A stretch of 5,972 nt of DNA from Candidatus Aminicenantes bacterium UBA4085 (GCA_002383325.1 DFYJ01000106.1:1-5972), one strand, 5' to 3'; positions 1-5,711 are shown, counted from the stretch's first letter. Numbers and translations are program-made. The notes: generated by a model from the letters alone, not told the origin.

Positions 1-2
1 AC

Positions 3-467
3 ATCGATCCCGAGGTCGGGCTGGCCGCCCAGCGCCGGCGGGCGGCGGAGGGAGCGGTCAACCTGATCGCCCTGAGCCCGGCCAACCTGGAGGGCGCCGT
101 GGGGCGGGAGTTCCGCATGGGCGTCAACGTCCGCTCGGACCAGGACATCAACGCCCTGTCCCTGACCCTGACATTCGATCCGCGGGTCGTCGGGCTCAAG
201 GACGCGACGGAGGGAGGCTTGAGCCGCCAGGCCGGCGGCGCACCCTCCTTCCTCAAGCACATTGATCCGAGCGGCATCTGCACCATTGGATTCACGGCTT
301 CCCAGCCCGGCAAGGGGGTCAAGGGGGGCGGCACCCTGGCCACCCTGCTCTTCGAGGCCAAGGCTCCAGGCCTGGCGGTCATAGGCCTCACGGGCGTGAC
401 CGGCATGAGCGGGGCCGGGACCCCGATCGCCTTCCAGACCAACGAGGGCCGGATCACAGTTCGCTAG
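3..467 (+). CDS. C-terminal fragment of a protein ending in a cohesin-like domain (possibly a type II secretin, GspD-like)
   Basis: The reading frame is open from the left edge, so this is the last 154 residues of a longer gene; a GTG at 99 falls inside the domain and is not a credible start. The visible part begins with a charged linker (AAQRRRAAEG), followed by a beta-rich domain with the landmarks of cohesin-like folds: VGREFRMGVNV near the start, LSLTLTFDPRVVGL in the first third, FLKHIDPSGICTIGF in the middle, and GGGTLATLLFEAKAPG before the last strands. The protein stops at the end of the domain. Cohesin-like domains in this C-terminal position are known in secretins of the type II/type IV pilus machinery of several environmental phyla, but the secretin core is outside the window, so that identity is inferred. 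It could equally be another exported cohesin-domain protein. There is no functional link to the downstream operon. Confidence 0.6.
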   Translation: MDPEVGLAAQRRRAAEGAVNLIALSPANLEGAVGREFRMGVNVRSDQDINALSLTLTFDPRVVGLKDATEGGLSRQAGGAPSFLKHIDPSGICTIGFTASQPGKGVKGGGTLATLLFEAKAPGLAVIGLTGVTGMSGAGTPIAFQTNEGRITVR

Positions 468-488
468 GGGGCGGCCGAAGCCCGCCCC
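468..488 (+). terminator. GC-rich hairpin after the cohesin-domain gene
   Basis: Seven-bp perfect stem (GGGGCGG at 468-474 pairing with CCGCCCC at 482-488) with a 7-nt loop, starting one base after the stop codon. No T-run follows, so it is not a classical intrinsic terminator; it may slow RNA polymerase or protect the 3' end of the transcript. Confidence 0.3.
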
Positions 489-498
489 GGGCCCGCGA

Positions 499-528
499 TT
501 GCTTTCCCGCGACGGGCCGGGATAGAAT
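499..528 (+). promoter_or_regulatory. Candidate sigma70-type promoter for the NTPase-MoaD-AOR-aldolase operon
   Basis: TTGCTT (499-504) and TAGAAT (523-528) are separated by 18 bp. The -10 box matches the TATAAT consensus at five of six positions and stands out in very GC-rich surroundings. It lies about 43 bp upstream of the first ATG of the operon and just after the hairpin that ends the preceding gene. The match is by eye only. Confidence 0.4.
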
Positions 529-570
529 GGGCCGGGCAGAGCGGATTCAAGTCACCCTCGCGGAGCGAAC

Positions 571-1101
571 ATGATCCTTATCCTGACGGGAGCCGTCGGC
601 TCCGGAAAGACCGGCTTCCTGCGCAAGCTCATCACCTATCTGGGATCCGAGGGGATCGATGTGGCCGGCTTCTTCTGCCCGCGCGTCTTCCAGGAGGACG
701 AGCTCATCGGCTACGACATCGTGGACGCGGCCAGCCTGAAAAAGCGGCCGTTCCTCCGCAAGGGCGGGGCGGAAGGCGGCGGAGAGACCATCGGCCCGTA
801 TGCCGTCCAGGGCGACGTGCAGGCGGCGGCCAACGCGATCCTCCGCTCCAGCGCGCCGGGGGCCCAGCTGATCGTGGACGAGCTCGGCCCGTTTGAGCTC
901 GAGGGCCGTGGCCATTGGCCGGCCTTGGCTCCGCTGCTCGACGATCCGGCCCGGAATTTCCTCTTTGTTGTCCGCGACACCTGCCTGGATGATTTCGTCA
1001 AGCTCCTCTCCGGCCGTCCGATGAAGATCTTCTCCATGAAGGACCGGATCAACGTCTCGGAGGTGGTGCGCGAGATCCAGAGCCATGTCCATTCGGATTA
1101 G
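571..1101 (+). CDS. THEP1-like P-loop nucleoside-triphosphatase
   Basis: A 176-residue cytoplasmic P-loop NTPase. Walker A is GAVGSGKT at residues 7-14, immediately after a short first beta strand. Walker B is LIVDELG at 100-106 and runs into PFEL, matching the 'DEIGpmE' signature of the THEP1 / NTPase_1 family. The segment GFFCPRVFQEDELIGYDIVD (33-52) matches the family's 'GF..pev...g.r.GfdI' region. Length is typical. The ATG is preceded by GGAG (562-565) at 5-nt spacing, which supports this start. The 3' end overlaps the MoaD-like gene by 17 bp, so the two are probably translationally coupled. THEP1 proteins hydrolyse NTPs in vitro but have no settled physiological role. The position beside MoaD and AOR suggests a job in Mo/W cofactor or metal handling, comparable to MobB or DUF2478 P-loop proteins; this is inference from context. 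Confidence 0.85.
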   Translation: MILILTGAVGSGKTGFLRKLITYLGSEGIDVAGFFCPRVFQEDELIGYDIVDAASLKKRPFLRKGGAEGGGETIGPYAVQGDVQAAANAILRSSAPGAQLIVDELGPFELEGRGHWPALAPLLDDPARNFLFVVRDTCLDDFVKLLSGRPMKIFSMKDRINVSEVVREIQSHVHSD

Positions 1102-1360
1102 GTTCTTCGCCACCTACCGCGAGCTGTTCGGCTCCAAGGAAGCGGAGATGCCGGCGGGCGAAGCGCCCTCGATCGGCGCCCTCCTTGAACGGCTGGGCGA
1201 TACGCCGTCCCGCCAGCGGGAGCTGTTCGCGGGGGCTTCCCTCAAGCCGCACGTGGTGATCATGGTCAACGGCGCCCCCGTGCCTCCCGCGGACTTCGCC
1301 GCCGTTCCCCTCAAGGACGGCGATGTCGTGGCGGTTTTCCCTCTCATGGGCGGGGGATAG
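1085..1360 (+). CDS. MoaD/ThiS-family sulfur carrier (molybdopterin synthase small-subunit-like)
   Basis: A 91-residue ubiquitin-fold protein. It starts with the MoaD-type strand SIRIRFFATYRELFG (2-16), has a middle segment VVIMVNGAPVP (57-67) and ends LKDGDVVAVFPLMGGG, with the exposed C-terminal glycines that are adenylated and converted to a thiocarboxylate in this family. In molybdopterin synthesis MoaD donates sulfur to form the dithiolene that holds Mo or W. MoaD-like genes frequently accompany AOR genes, so this copy most likely serves the tungstopterin enzyme encoded 68 bp downstream. The protein ends in three glycines rather than the usual final GG. No MoaE-like partner is visible, so the large subunit must be encoded elsewhere. 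The start lies within the end of the NTPase gene and has only a weak Shine-Dalgarno, consistent with coupled translation. ThiS is the alternative identity; the FFATYREL start and the AOR context favour MoaD. Confidence 0.85.
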   Translation: MSIRIRFFATYRELFGSKEAEMPAGEAPSIGALLERLGDTPSRQRELFAGASLKPHVVIMVNGAPVPPADFAAVPLKDGDVVAVFPLMGGG

Positions 1361-1372
1361 GCCCCTCGCGCC

Positions 1373-1401
1373 TTGAGTCCCGGGCCGTCTTCCTGTATCC
1401 T
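1373..1401 (+). promoter_or_regulatory. Possible internal promoter ahead of the AOR gene
   Basis: TTGAGT (1373-1378) and TATCCT (1396-1401) are separated by 17 bp in the 68-bp gap between the MoaD-like gene and AOR. It could let AOR and the aldolase be expressed independently of the two upstream genes. Both boxes are imperfect and the call rests on spacing and matching by eye. Confidence 0.3.
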
Positions 1402-1428
1402 TGTCCCTCCCTTTTCACGAGATTTTCC

Positions 1429-3291
1429 ATGACATCCACCCCTTGCGGCTTCTTCGGCAGGTACGCCGAAATCGATCTGACCACGGGCGACGTCCGTGTC
1501 CTCCCTCTCGAGGCCGGGATGATCGCCTCCTATCTGGGCGGCCGCGGCCTGGCCACGCGGCTTCTCTATGACGCCATCGACCCGGCCTGCGATCCGCTGG
1601 GACCGGACAACGCCGTGGCCATCGCCGCCTCGCCCCTCATCGGCACCAATGCGCCCACGGCCGCCCGCGGCCACATGGTCTTCAAGTCGCCTCTGACCGG
1701 GGTCATCGGCACGGCCAATTCCGGCGGCTCCTGGGGGGCCTCGTTCAAGGGCGCGGGCTACGACGCTCTGGTCGTCAAGGGCCGGGCCGCCTCGCCCGTC
1801 TGGATCGACATCGACGCGAAGGGCATCCGGATCGAGCCGGCCCACCATCTCTGGGGCCGCGACATCCACGCCGTCACCGACGAGCTGATAGCCGGCATCG
1901 AGGGCCCCGACCGGCCGCGGGTTCTGTGCATCGGACCGGCGGGAGAGAACCTGGTCCGCTTCGCGGTGGTCGGCAACGACAAGAACCGCATGTACGGCCG
2001 CTGCGGGGCGGGCGCGGTCTGGGGCTCCAAGAACCTCAAGGCCATCCGAGTCCGGGGCCGGGAGAAGGCCCCCATGGCCGACAAAGAGCGCTTCCAGTCG
2101 GGCTACGACCAGGCTTTCTACCTCTTGCGCCAGGCGCCGGTGACCAAGCGGTTGATGCGCGAGATGGGTACGGCCGGCCTGGTCGAGCTGATCAACGTCA
2201 TCGATATGCTGCCTCACCGCAACTTCCAGGACTGCACCCACGACGAGGCGTCTTTGGACCGCGTTTCGGGCGAGACGATCGCCCGGACCATCCTGGAGCG
2301 GGCTGCCGGGTGCTTTCTCTGTCCCATCGGCTGCCAGCGCCATACCCGAATCGAGGGGCCGGACGGCAGGGTCCAGAAGGGCGAAGGGCCCGAATACGAG
2401 ACCGTCGTGCTGATGGGGCCTGACTGCGGCGTCTACGATCTGGCGGCTGTCACCACGGCCCAATACCGCTGCAACGAGCTGGGCCTCGACACGATGTCTT
2501 TCGGCGGCACGGTGGCCTGCGCCATGGAGCTGGCCGAGAAGGGGCTGCTGCCCGGGGACGTCGAAGGCGCGGCCGGCCTCCACTTCGGCGCCGCGGCGGC
2601 GATGGAGGAGCTGGCGGTCGCGACGGCCCATCGCCGCGGCCTAGGCGACTGGCTGGCCGAGGGCTCCTTCAGGCTGGCCGAGCGCTGCGGCCGGCCGGAC
2701 CTGTCCATGACCGTGAAGAAGCTGGAGATCCCGGCTTACGATCCGCGGGCCTCCTTCACCCAGGCCCTCGGCTACATGACCTCGCCCTCCGGGGCCTGCC
2801 ATCTGCGCGGCGGCTATGCCGTCTCGCTGGCCTTCTTCGGCGGGACCAAGGAGATTCCCCGATTCAGCCTGCTGCAGGCGCCCATTGCCGTCCGCAACAT
2901 GCAGAATCACGGCATCCTACAGGACAGCGCGGGCATCTGCCGCTTTACCGGCTACGCCTTCGGCGCCGATCCCTGGGCCCGGATGCTCACTGGGGCGACC
3001 GGCTTGGATTTCTCGGTGGCCCAGCTGGAGCGGATTGAGAACCGGGTGGCCACCCTGGAGCGGATGTTCAACCTGGAAGCCGGGGCGACCGCGGCGGACG
3101 ACGCCCTGCCGGCGCGCTTCGCCGAGGAGCCGATCCCGGTCGCCGGCGAGCCGCGGGCCGTGACCCGGGAAGCCCAGGAGCGGATGCGGAGCGACTACTA
3201 CGCCGTGCGCGGCTGGGACGGGGAGGGCCGGCCGACGGAGGGTCTGATCGAGGAGCTGGACATCTCCCCGCGGGCCGGGAGGAAGCCTTGA
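1429..3291 (+). CDS. aor: Tungsten-dependent aldehyde:ferredoxin oxidoreductase (AOR family)
   Basis: A 620-residue cytoplasmic enzyme, full length for the family, expected to oxidise an aldehyde to a carboxylate with ferredoxin using tungsto-bispterin and a [4Fe-4S] cluster. The N-terminal AOR domain is recognisable from GRYAEIDLTTGDV (10-22) and YLGGRGLATRLL (35-46), and the pterin-binding region from RCGAGAVWGSKNLKAI (191-206). Cluster ligands are CFLCPIGC (C295, C298, C302) plus the distant C504. The two pterin motifs appear as NELGLD (349-354) and DSAGIC (499-504); the first has Asn where the textbook motif has Asp. Conserved active-site candidates are PEYET (321-325) and GACH (H458). 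The C-terminal hallmark DYYAVRGWD (589-597) is intact. The ATG at 1429 fits the family N-terminus, although its ribosome site is weak. The stop codon overlaps the aldolase start. The subfamily (AOR, FOR, GOR or other) and the substrate cannot be fixed from sequence alone. Confidence 0.96.
   Translation: MTSTPCGFFGRYAEIDLTTGDVRVLPLEAGMIASYLGGRGLATRLLYDAIDPACDPLGPDNAVAIAASPLIGTNAPTAARGHMVFKSPLTGVIGTANSGGSWGASFKGAGYDALVVKGRAASPVWIDIDAKGIRIEPAHHLWGRDIHAVTDELIAGIEGPDRPRVLCIGPAGENLVRFAVVGNDKNRMYGRCGAGAVWGSKNLKAIRVRGREKAPMADKERFQSGYDQAFYLLRQAPVTKRLMREMGTAGLVELINVIDMLPHRNFQDCTHDEASLDRVSGETIARTILERAAGCFLCPIGCQRHTRIEGPDGRVQKGEGPEYETVVLMGPDCGVYDLAAVTTAQYRCNELGLDTMSFGGTVACAMELAEKGLLPGDVEGAAGLHFGAAAAMEELAVATAHRRGLGDWLAEGSFRLAERCGRPDLSMTVKKLEIPAYDPRASFTQALGYMTSPSGACHLRGGYAVSLAFFGGTKEIPRFSLLQAPIAVRNMQNHGILQDSAGICRFTGYAFGADPWARMLTGATGLDFSVAQLERIENRVATLERMFNLEAGATAADDALPARFAEEPIPVAGEPRAVTREAQERMRSDYYAVRGWDGEGRPTEGLIEELDISPRAGRKP
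3277..3285 (+). promoter_or_regulatory. Ribosome binding site deciding the TTG start of the aldolase
   Basis: GGGAGGAAG lies inside the last AOR codons, with the GGAGG core at 3278-3282 ending 5 nt before the TTG at 3288. It supports the unusual TTG start, which shares the bases TTGA with the AOR stop codon, and so implies translational coupling of the two enzymes. Confidence 0.7.
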
Positions 3292-4610
3292 CCCACCGCG
3301 CCTGGAAGACCAGCGAAGAGACCCTGCGGATGTTCCGCTCGCTGGGGCGGGCCTGCCTGCTCTACGACATCCAGGACAGCCACAGCGGCAACATGGCCAT
3401 CAAGATCAAGGACGAGGACGGCCGCGATCAAATCCTGATCACCGCCACCGGCAGCCAGAAAGGCGATCTCGATCCCAGCCAGATCTGCTTCCTGTCCGCC
3501 ACCGAGACGGACTACGGCTACTACAAGGCCTCCTCCGAGACGGACATCCACCAGAAGATCCTGAGCATCCCGGGCGTGGGGGCTTCGATGCACGCCCACA
3601 CCAAGGATTTGACCATTGCCACGATGGACGACCTGCCGAAGCCGGCCCAGCCGCCGGACTTCGAGCCGATCGATCCGCTGGGCCGCAGGTGCCTGGGCGA
3701 TCACATCCATGTCGACTGGTTCGCCGTGCCCAGCGGCTCGCCCGAGATGACGGCCAGAATCCCCGAGCGGCTGCATGACCACCCGGCCACGACCATCCAG
3801 GGGCACGGCACTTTCGTCCGGGCCCGGACCCTGCCGGAGGCCTATTTCCTGCTGACCGTGGCCAACAACGCCGGCCAGGTGGTGCGCGGCGCCCGCAAGC
3901 TGGGGGTCGACGTCGAAGCGCTGCGGGCGGCCATCAAGGCCGCGCCGGGGGATCATTTCGCCGTCCCGCCCGATGACTACGACCTCGACGATGCGGAGGC
4001 CTGCGGCTTCCCCGAGGAGACGGAGATCCTGGCCGAGTTCCGCAAGGCCGGGGCCCGCATCTACGAGTCGCGGCTGTCGCCGTTCCATACCGGCTCGATG
4101 TCGGTGCGGGGCGTCGGCGACCTGCTCTACGCGCCGATGGCCTCCATGCCGCGCGAGGTCGGCGGCCCGCTGCGGAAGGTGCCTCTGCGGCCGGAGGCGG
4201 GCGACTCCGCCATCCTGCGGCTCCACAAGACGATCTACGCTGAGACGGATTTCCAGACGGTCATGCACTGCTGGCTGCCGGAGGCCGAGGCGCATTCCTA
4301 TTTTAAGTACCCGGGGGAGGACGAGATCTCCGACCGCATCGTCCCGGTGGACGCCGAGGGCAGCTTCCTCTACCTGGTCATCCCGGTTCTGCCGGCCCGG
4401 GTGGATGCCGAGACGCTCATCCGCAGTCTCCATGACTACAAGGTCGCGGTGGTGCGCGGCGGCGGCGTCTGGGCCGTCGGCCAGCAGTCGCTGAGCGAAG
4501 TCCTCCACCACCCGTCCTCGCTGCGCGAGATCTGCCTCTACCGGATCGGGGCCTACGAGCAGGGCTTGGATCTGCGCAAGATGGAGCCGAAGAAGGCCAA
4601 GAAGTGGTGA
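3288..4610 (+). CDS. Class II (FucA/AraD-type) aldolase, tandem-duplicated with a degenerate second half
   Basis: A 440-residue protein, about twice the length of a single class II aldolase. The first half (about 1-215) carries the full FucA-like active site: GN (34-35), TG (54-55) and SS (82-83) correspond to the phosphate-binding positions of E. coli L-fuculose-1-phosphate aldolase, E84 to its catalytic Glu73, and H102, H104 and H173 to its three zinc ligands. The second half (about 255-430) repeats the same pattern (FHTGSMSVR, LHK then MHCW, VVRGGG), but E84, H104 and H173 correspond to I309, W329 and G392, so it is probably non-catalytic. The expected reaction is zinc-dependent cleavage of a sugar phosphate to dihydroxyacetone phosphate or a similar ketone plus an aldehyde; an epimerase or decarboxylase of the same superfamily is possible. 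The TTG start overlaps the AOR stop by 4 bp and has a good Shine-Dalgarno. The protein ends with a lysine-rich tail (KKAKKW). Confidence 0.93.
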   Translation: MTHRAWKTSEETLRMFRSLGRACLLYDIQDSHSGNMAIKIKDEDGRDQILITATGSQKGDLDPSQICFLSATETDYGYYKASSETDIHQKILSIPGVGASMHAHTKDLTIATMDDLPKPAQPPDFEPIDPLGRRCLGDHIHVDWFAVPSGSPEMTARIPERLHDHPATTIQGHGTFVRARTLPEAYFLLTVANNAGQVVRGARKLGVDVEALRAAIKAAPGDHFAVPPDDYDLDDAEACGFPEETEILAEFRKAGARIYESRLSPFHTGSMSVRGVGDLLYAPMASMPREVGGPLRKVPLRPEAGDSAILRLHKTIYAETDFQTVMHCWLPEAEAHSYFKYPGEDEISDRIVPVDAEGSFLYLVIPVLPARVDAETLIRSLHDYKVAVVRGGGVWAVGQQSLSEVLHHPSSLREICLYRIGAYEQGLDLRKMEPKKAKKW

Positions 4611-4642
4611 AAACGGCTTCCCCCTAGGGTCCGTGCGGTTTT
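4610..4642 (+). terminator. Weak candidate terminator after the aldolase gene
   Basis: AAAACGGC (4610-4617) can pair with GCGGTTTT (4635-4642) with one mismatch, enclosing the small palindrome CCCTAGGG (4622-4629), and the right arm ends in TTTT. The stem is short and A/T-rich at its base, so this is only a candidate end for the operon transcript. Confidence 0.22.
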
Positions 4643-4728
4643 CCCGGAAGCTAGCACATCTTATCCCTGGCTCGGCTTTCGGGCTTCATTCCAACCGAAA
4701 AATGCCTTCCTGTCTCGAAACACCATAA

Positions 4729-4767
4729 GACAATCCAGGGAAAACCACGACATCTTCGGACAATCCA
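4729..4767. repeat. 9-bp direct repeat spaced 30 bp upstream of the propeller gene
   Basis: GACAATCCA occurs at 4729-4737 and again at 4759-4767, exactly 30 bp apart, about three helical turns. The second copy ends 11 bp before the TTGACA box at 4779. Same-face spacing upstream of a -35 box is what tandem activator sites look like, but no regulator is identified and two copies could be chance. Confidence 0.35.
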
Positions 4768-4778
4768 ATCCACCTTCG

Positions 4779-4806
4779 TTGACAAACTCAGAGTTCCCCG
4801 TAATTT
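4779..4806 (+). promoter_or_regulatory. Candidate promoter of the secreted propeller gene
   Basis: A perfect TTGACA (4779-4784) is followed after 16 bp by TAATTT (4801-4806), a weak -10 box. It lies about 50 bp upstream of the start codon in locally AT-rich DNA. The -35 is convincing; the -10 is not. Confidence 0.4.
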
Positions 4807-4815
4807 GCCCATCAA

Positions 4816-4830
4816 GCATGCGGCGCATGC
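4816..4830. repeat. 15-bp inverted repeat between promoter and ribosome site
   Basis: GCATGCG-G-CGCATGC is a perfect inverted repeat with 7-bp arms, overlapped by a second palindrome GCGCATGCGC (4823-4832). It sits between the candidate -10 box and the Shine-Dalgarno, so it could be a dimeric repressor operator or a 5'-UTR hairpin close to the ribosome site. The symmetry is seen directly; the role is inferred. Confidence 0.5.
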
Positions 4831-4838
4831 GCATTTCT

Positions 4839-4847
4839 TAAAGGAGG
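4839..4847 (+). promoter_or_regulatory. Strong Shine-Dalgarno of the broken propeller gene
   Basis: TAAAGGAGG ends 7 nt before the ATG at 4855. It is the best ribosome site in the window, and it fixes the translation start in the frame that encodes the hydrophobic signal sequence rather than the frame that encodes the propeller. Confidence 0.8.
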
Positions 4848-4854
4848 CTTCTCT

Positions 4855-5685
4855 ATGAGGCGTGTGGTATGGCTGGTGCTCTTGATGGCGGTTTTTTTGT
4901 GCGGCGGCTTTCGCCCAAAAGCCGAATCCGGCCGGCGTCGGCGGCCGGATCGTCTTCAAGTCGGATCGAAACGGGTATCAGAATTTGTACGTCCAGGATC
5001 TCAAGACGGGCCAAGTGACGCAACTGACGGACTTCCCTGGGGCCCTGGGGATTGTTCAAGTCCACACGGCCCGATGGTCTCCCGATGGAAAAAAGATCGC
5101 CTTCTCGGCTAGCTCGACCAATCCCAACGACAGTTGGGGCTTGGAGATCTACATCATTGATCCGGTCGGTCCCGTTATCCAGGGGATGACGAACATCCGA
5201 AAAATCACGAACTGCCCGGATTATGAATTTGCGTACTTGCCGGAATGGGATCCCAACGACTCGAATTTTGTGTATTACCTAAGAGAATCAAGCCACCTGA
5301 CGGAAGCCTATGGGCTTGACCTCGCGACGGATCAGCAGATCCGGATCCCGAATTCGAGCGGCTCGGGCAATGAAGCTTATTGCGGCCGCCGAACCACAAG
5401 ATGGTTCCGGTGACCGTGACTGTGAGCGCCGGCGACAACTGCTCGGACTTCGTCGCCAGCCGGATCATCGGGATCACGAGCAATGAGGCGGAGAATGGAC
5501 TTGGCGACGGCGATACGGCTCCCGATTGGGAGGTTGTAGGCCCCTTGACGGTCAACCTGCGGGCCGAGCGATCAGGCGCCGGTGAGGACCGGATCTACAC
5601 GATTCTGGTCGAATGCAAGGATGCCGTCGGTAATGTAAAAACCGGCTCGGTGCAAGTCGCCGTGCCCAAAAACAAGGGACGCTGA
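4855..5685 (+). pseudogene. Secreted TolB/PD40-like beta-propeller with C-terminal Ig-like domain, broken by two frame changes
   Basis: Three coding pieces make one protein. Piece 1 (from 4855, frame 1) gives MRRVVWLVLLMAVF, a signal-peptide start behind a strong Shine-Dalgarno. Piece 2 (frame 2, about 4898-5379) supplies AAAFAQK, a typical signal-peptidase site, then propeller strands: GRIVFKSDRNGYQNLYV, HTARWSPDGKKIAFSA and YLPEWDPNDSNFVYYL. These are about three PD40/TolB-type blades. Piece 3 (frame 1 again, 5380-5685) encodes RPPNHKMVPVTVTVSAGDNC through VPKNKGR, matching the C-terminal Ig-like domain usually seen as LWPPNHKMVPVTV. Pieces 1 and 2 join if one T is removed from the T7 run at 4892-4898. 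Pieces 2 and 3 meet near 5370-5380, where frame 1 has a TGA (5371-5373) and frame 2 ends at 5413. Three blades is few for a propeller, so sequence may also be missing at the second join. It is either a decayed gene, a slippage-dependent gene, or an intact gene with assembly errors. The protein would be exported; its function is unknown. Confidence 0.75.
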
Positions 5686-5693
5686 GACGAGGT

Positions 5694-5711
5694 CCGCCGG
5701 TATGCCGGCGG
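5694..5711 (+). terminator. Short hairpin just after the propeller gene
   Basis: A perfect 7-bp stem, CCGCCGG (5694-5700) with CCGGCGG (5705-5711), closes a TATG loop 8 bp after the stop codon. No T-run follows. It may assist 3'-end formation together with the stronger terminator at 5748. Confidence 0.35.

Noticed and set aside
1926..2423. Plus-strand open frame of 165 codons inside AOR in another frame
   Set aside because: The product is Arg/Gly/Pro-rich without motifs, and the AOR frame carries the cluster cysteines and pterin motifs across the same bases.
1114..2631. Long minus-strand open frame (505 codons) opposite the MoaD-like and AOR genes
   Set aside because: Its translation is low-complexity and rich in Arg, Gly, Ala and His with no motif, as expected antisense to GC-rich coding DNA; the plus strand holds clear AOR and MoaD sequence.
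3198..4511. Long minus-strand open frame (437 codons) opposite the aldolase
   Set aside because: It has no recognisable domain and an Arg/Gly/His-rich composition, and it lies entirely against the well-supported aldolase; it is an antisense shadow.
4816..4834. Closely spaced GCATGC copies as a CRISPR-like or satellite repeat
   Set aside because: Only one 15-bp symmetric element with an overlapping palindrome; no regular repeat-spacer structure anywhere in the window.
4651..4959. Minus-strand open frame covering the intergenic region before the propeller gene
   Set aside because: No ribosome site or domain; it overlaps the promoter, Shine-Dalgarno and signal peptide of the plus-strand gene.
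5401..5685. Ig-like domain as a separate gene starting at the ATG of PNHKMVPV
   Set aside because: The ATG has no Shine-Dalgarno and lies inside the conserved PPNHKM motif, so the domain is a fragment of the upstream protein, not an independent gene.
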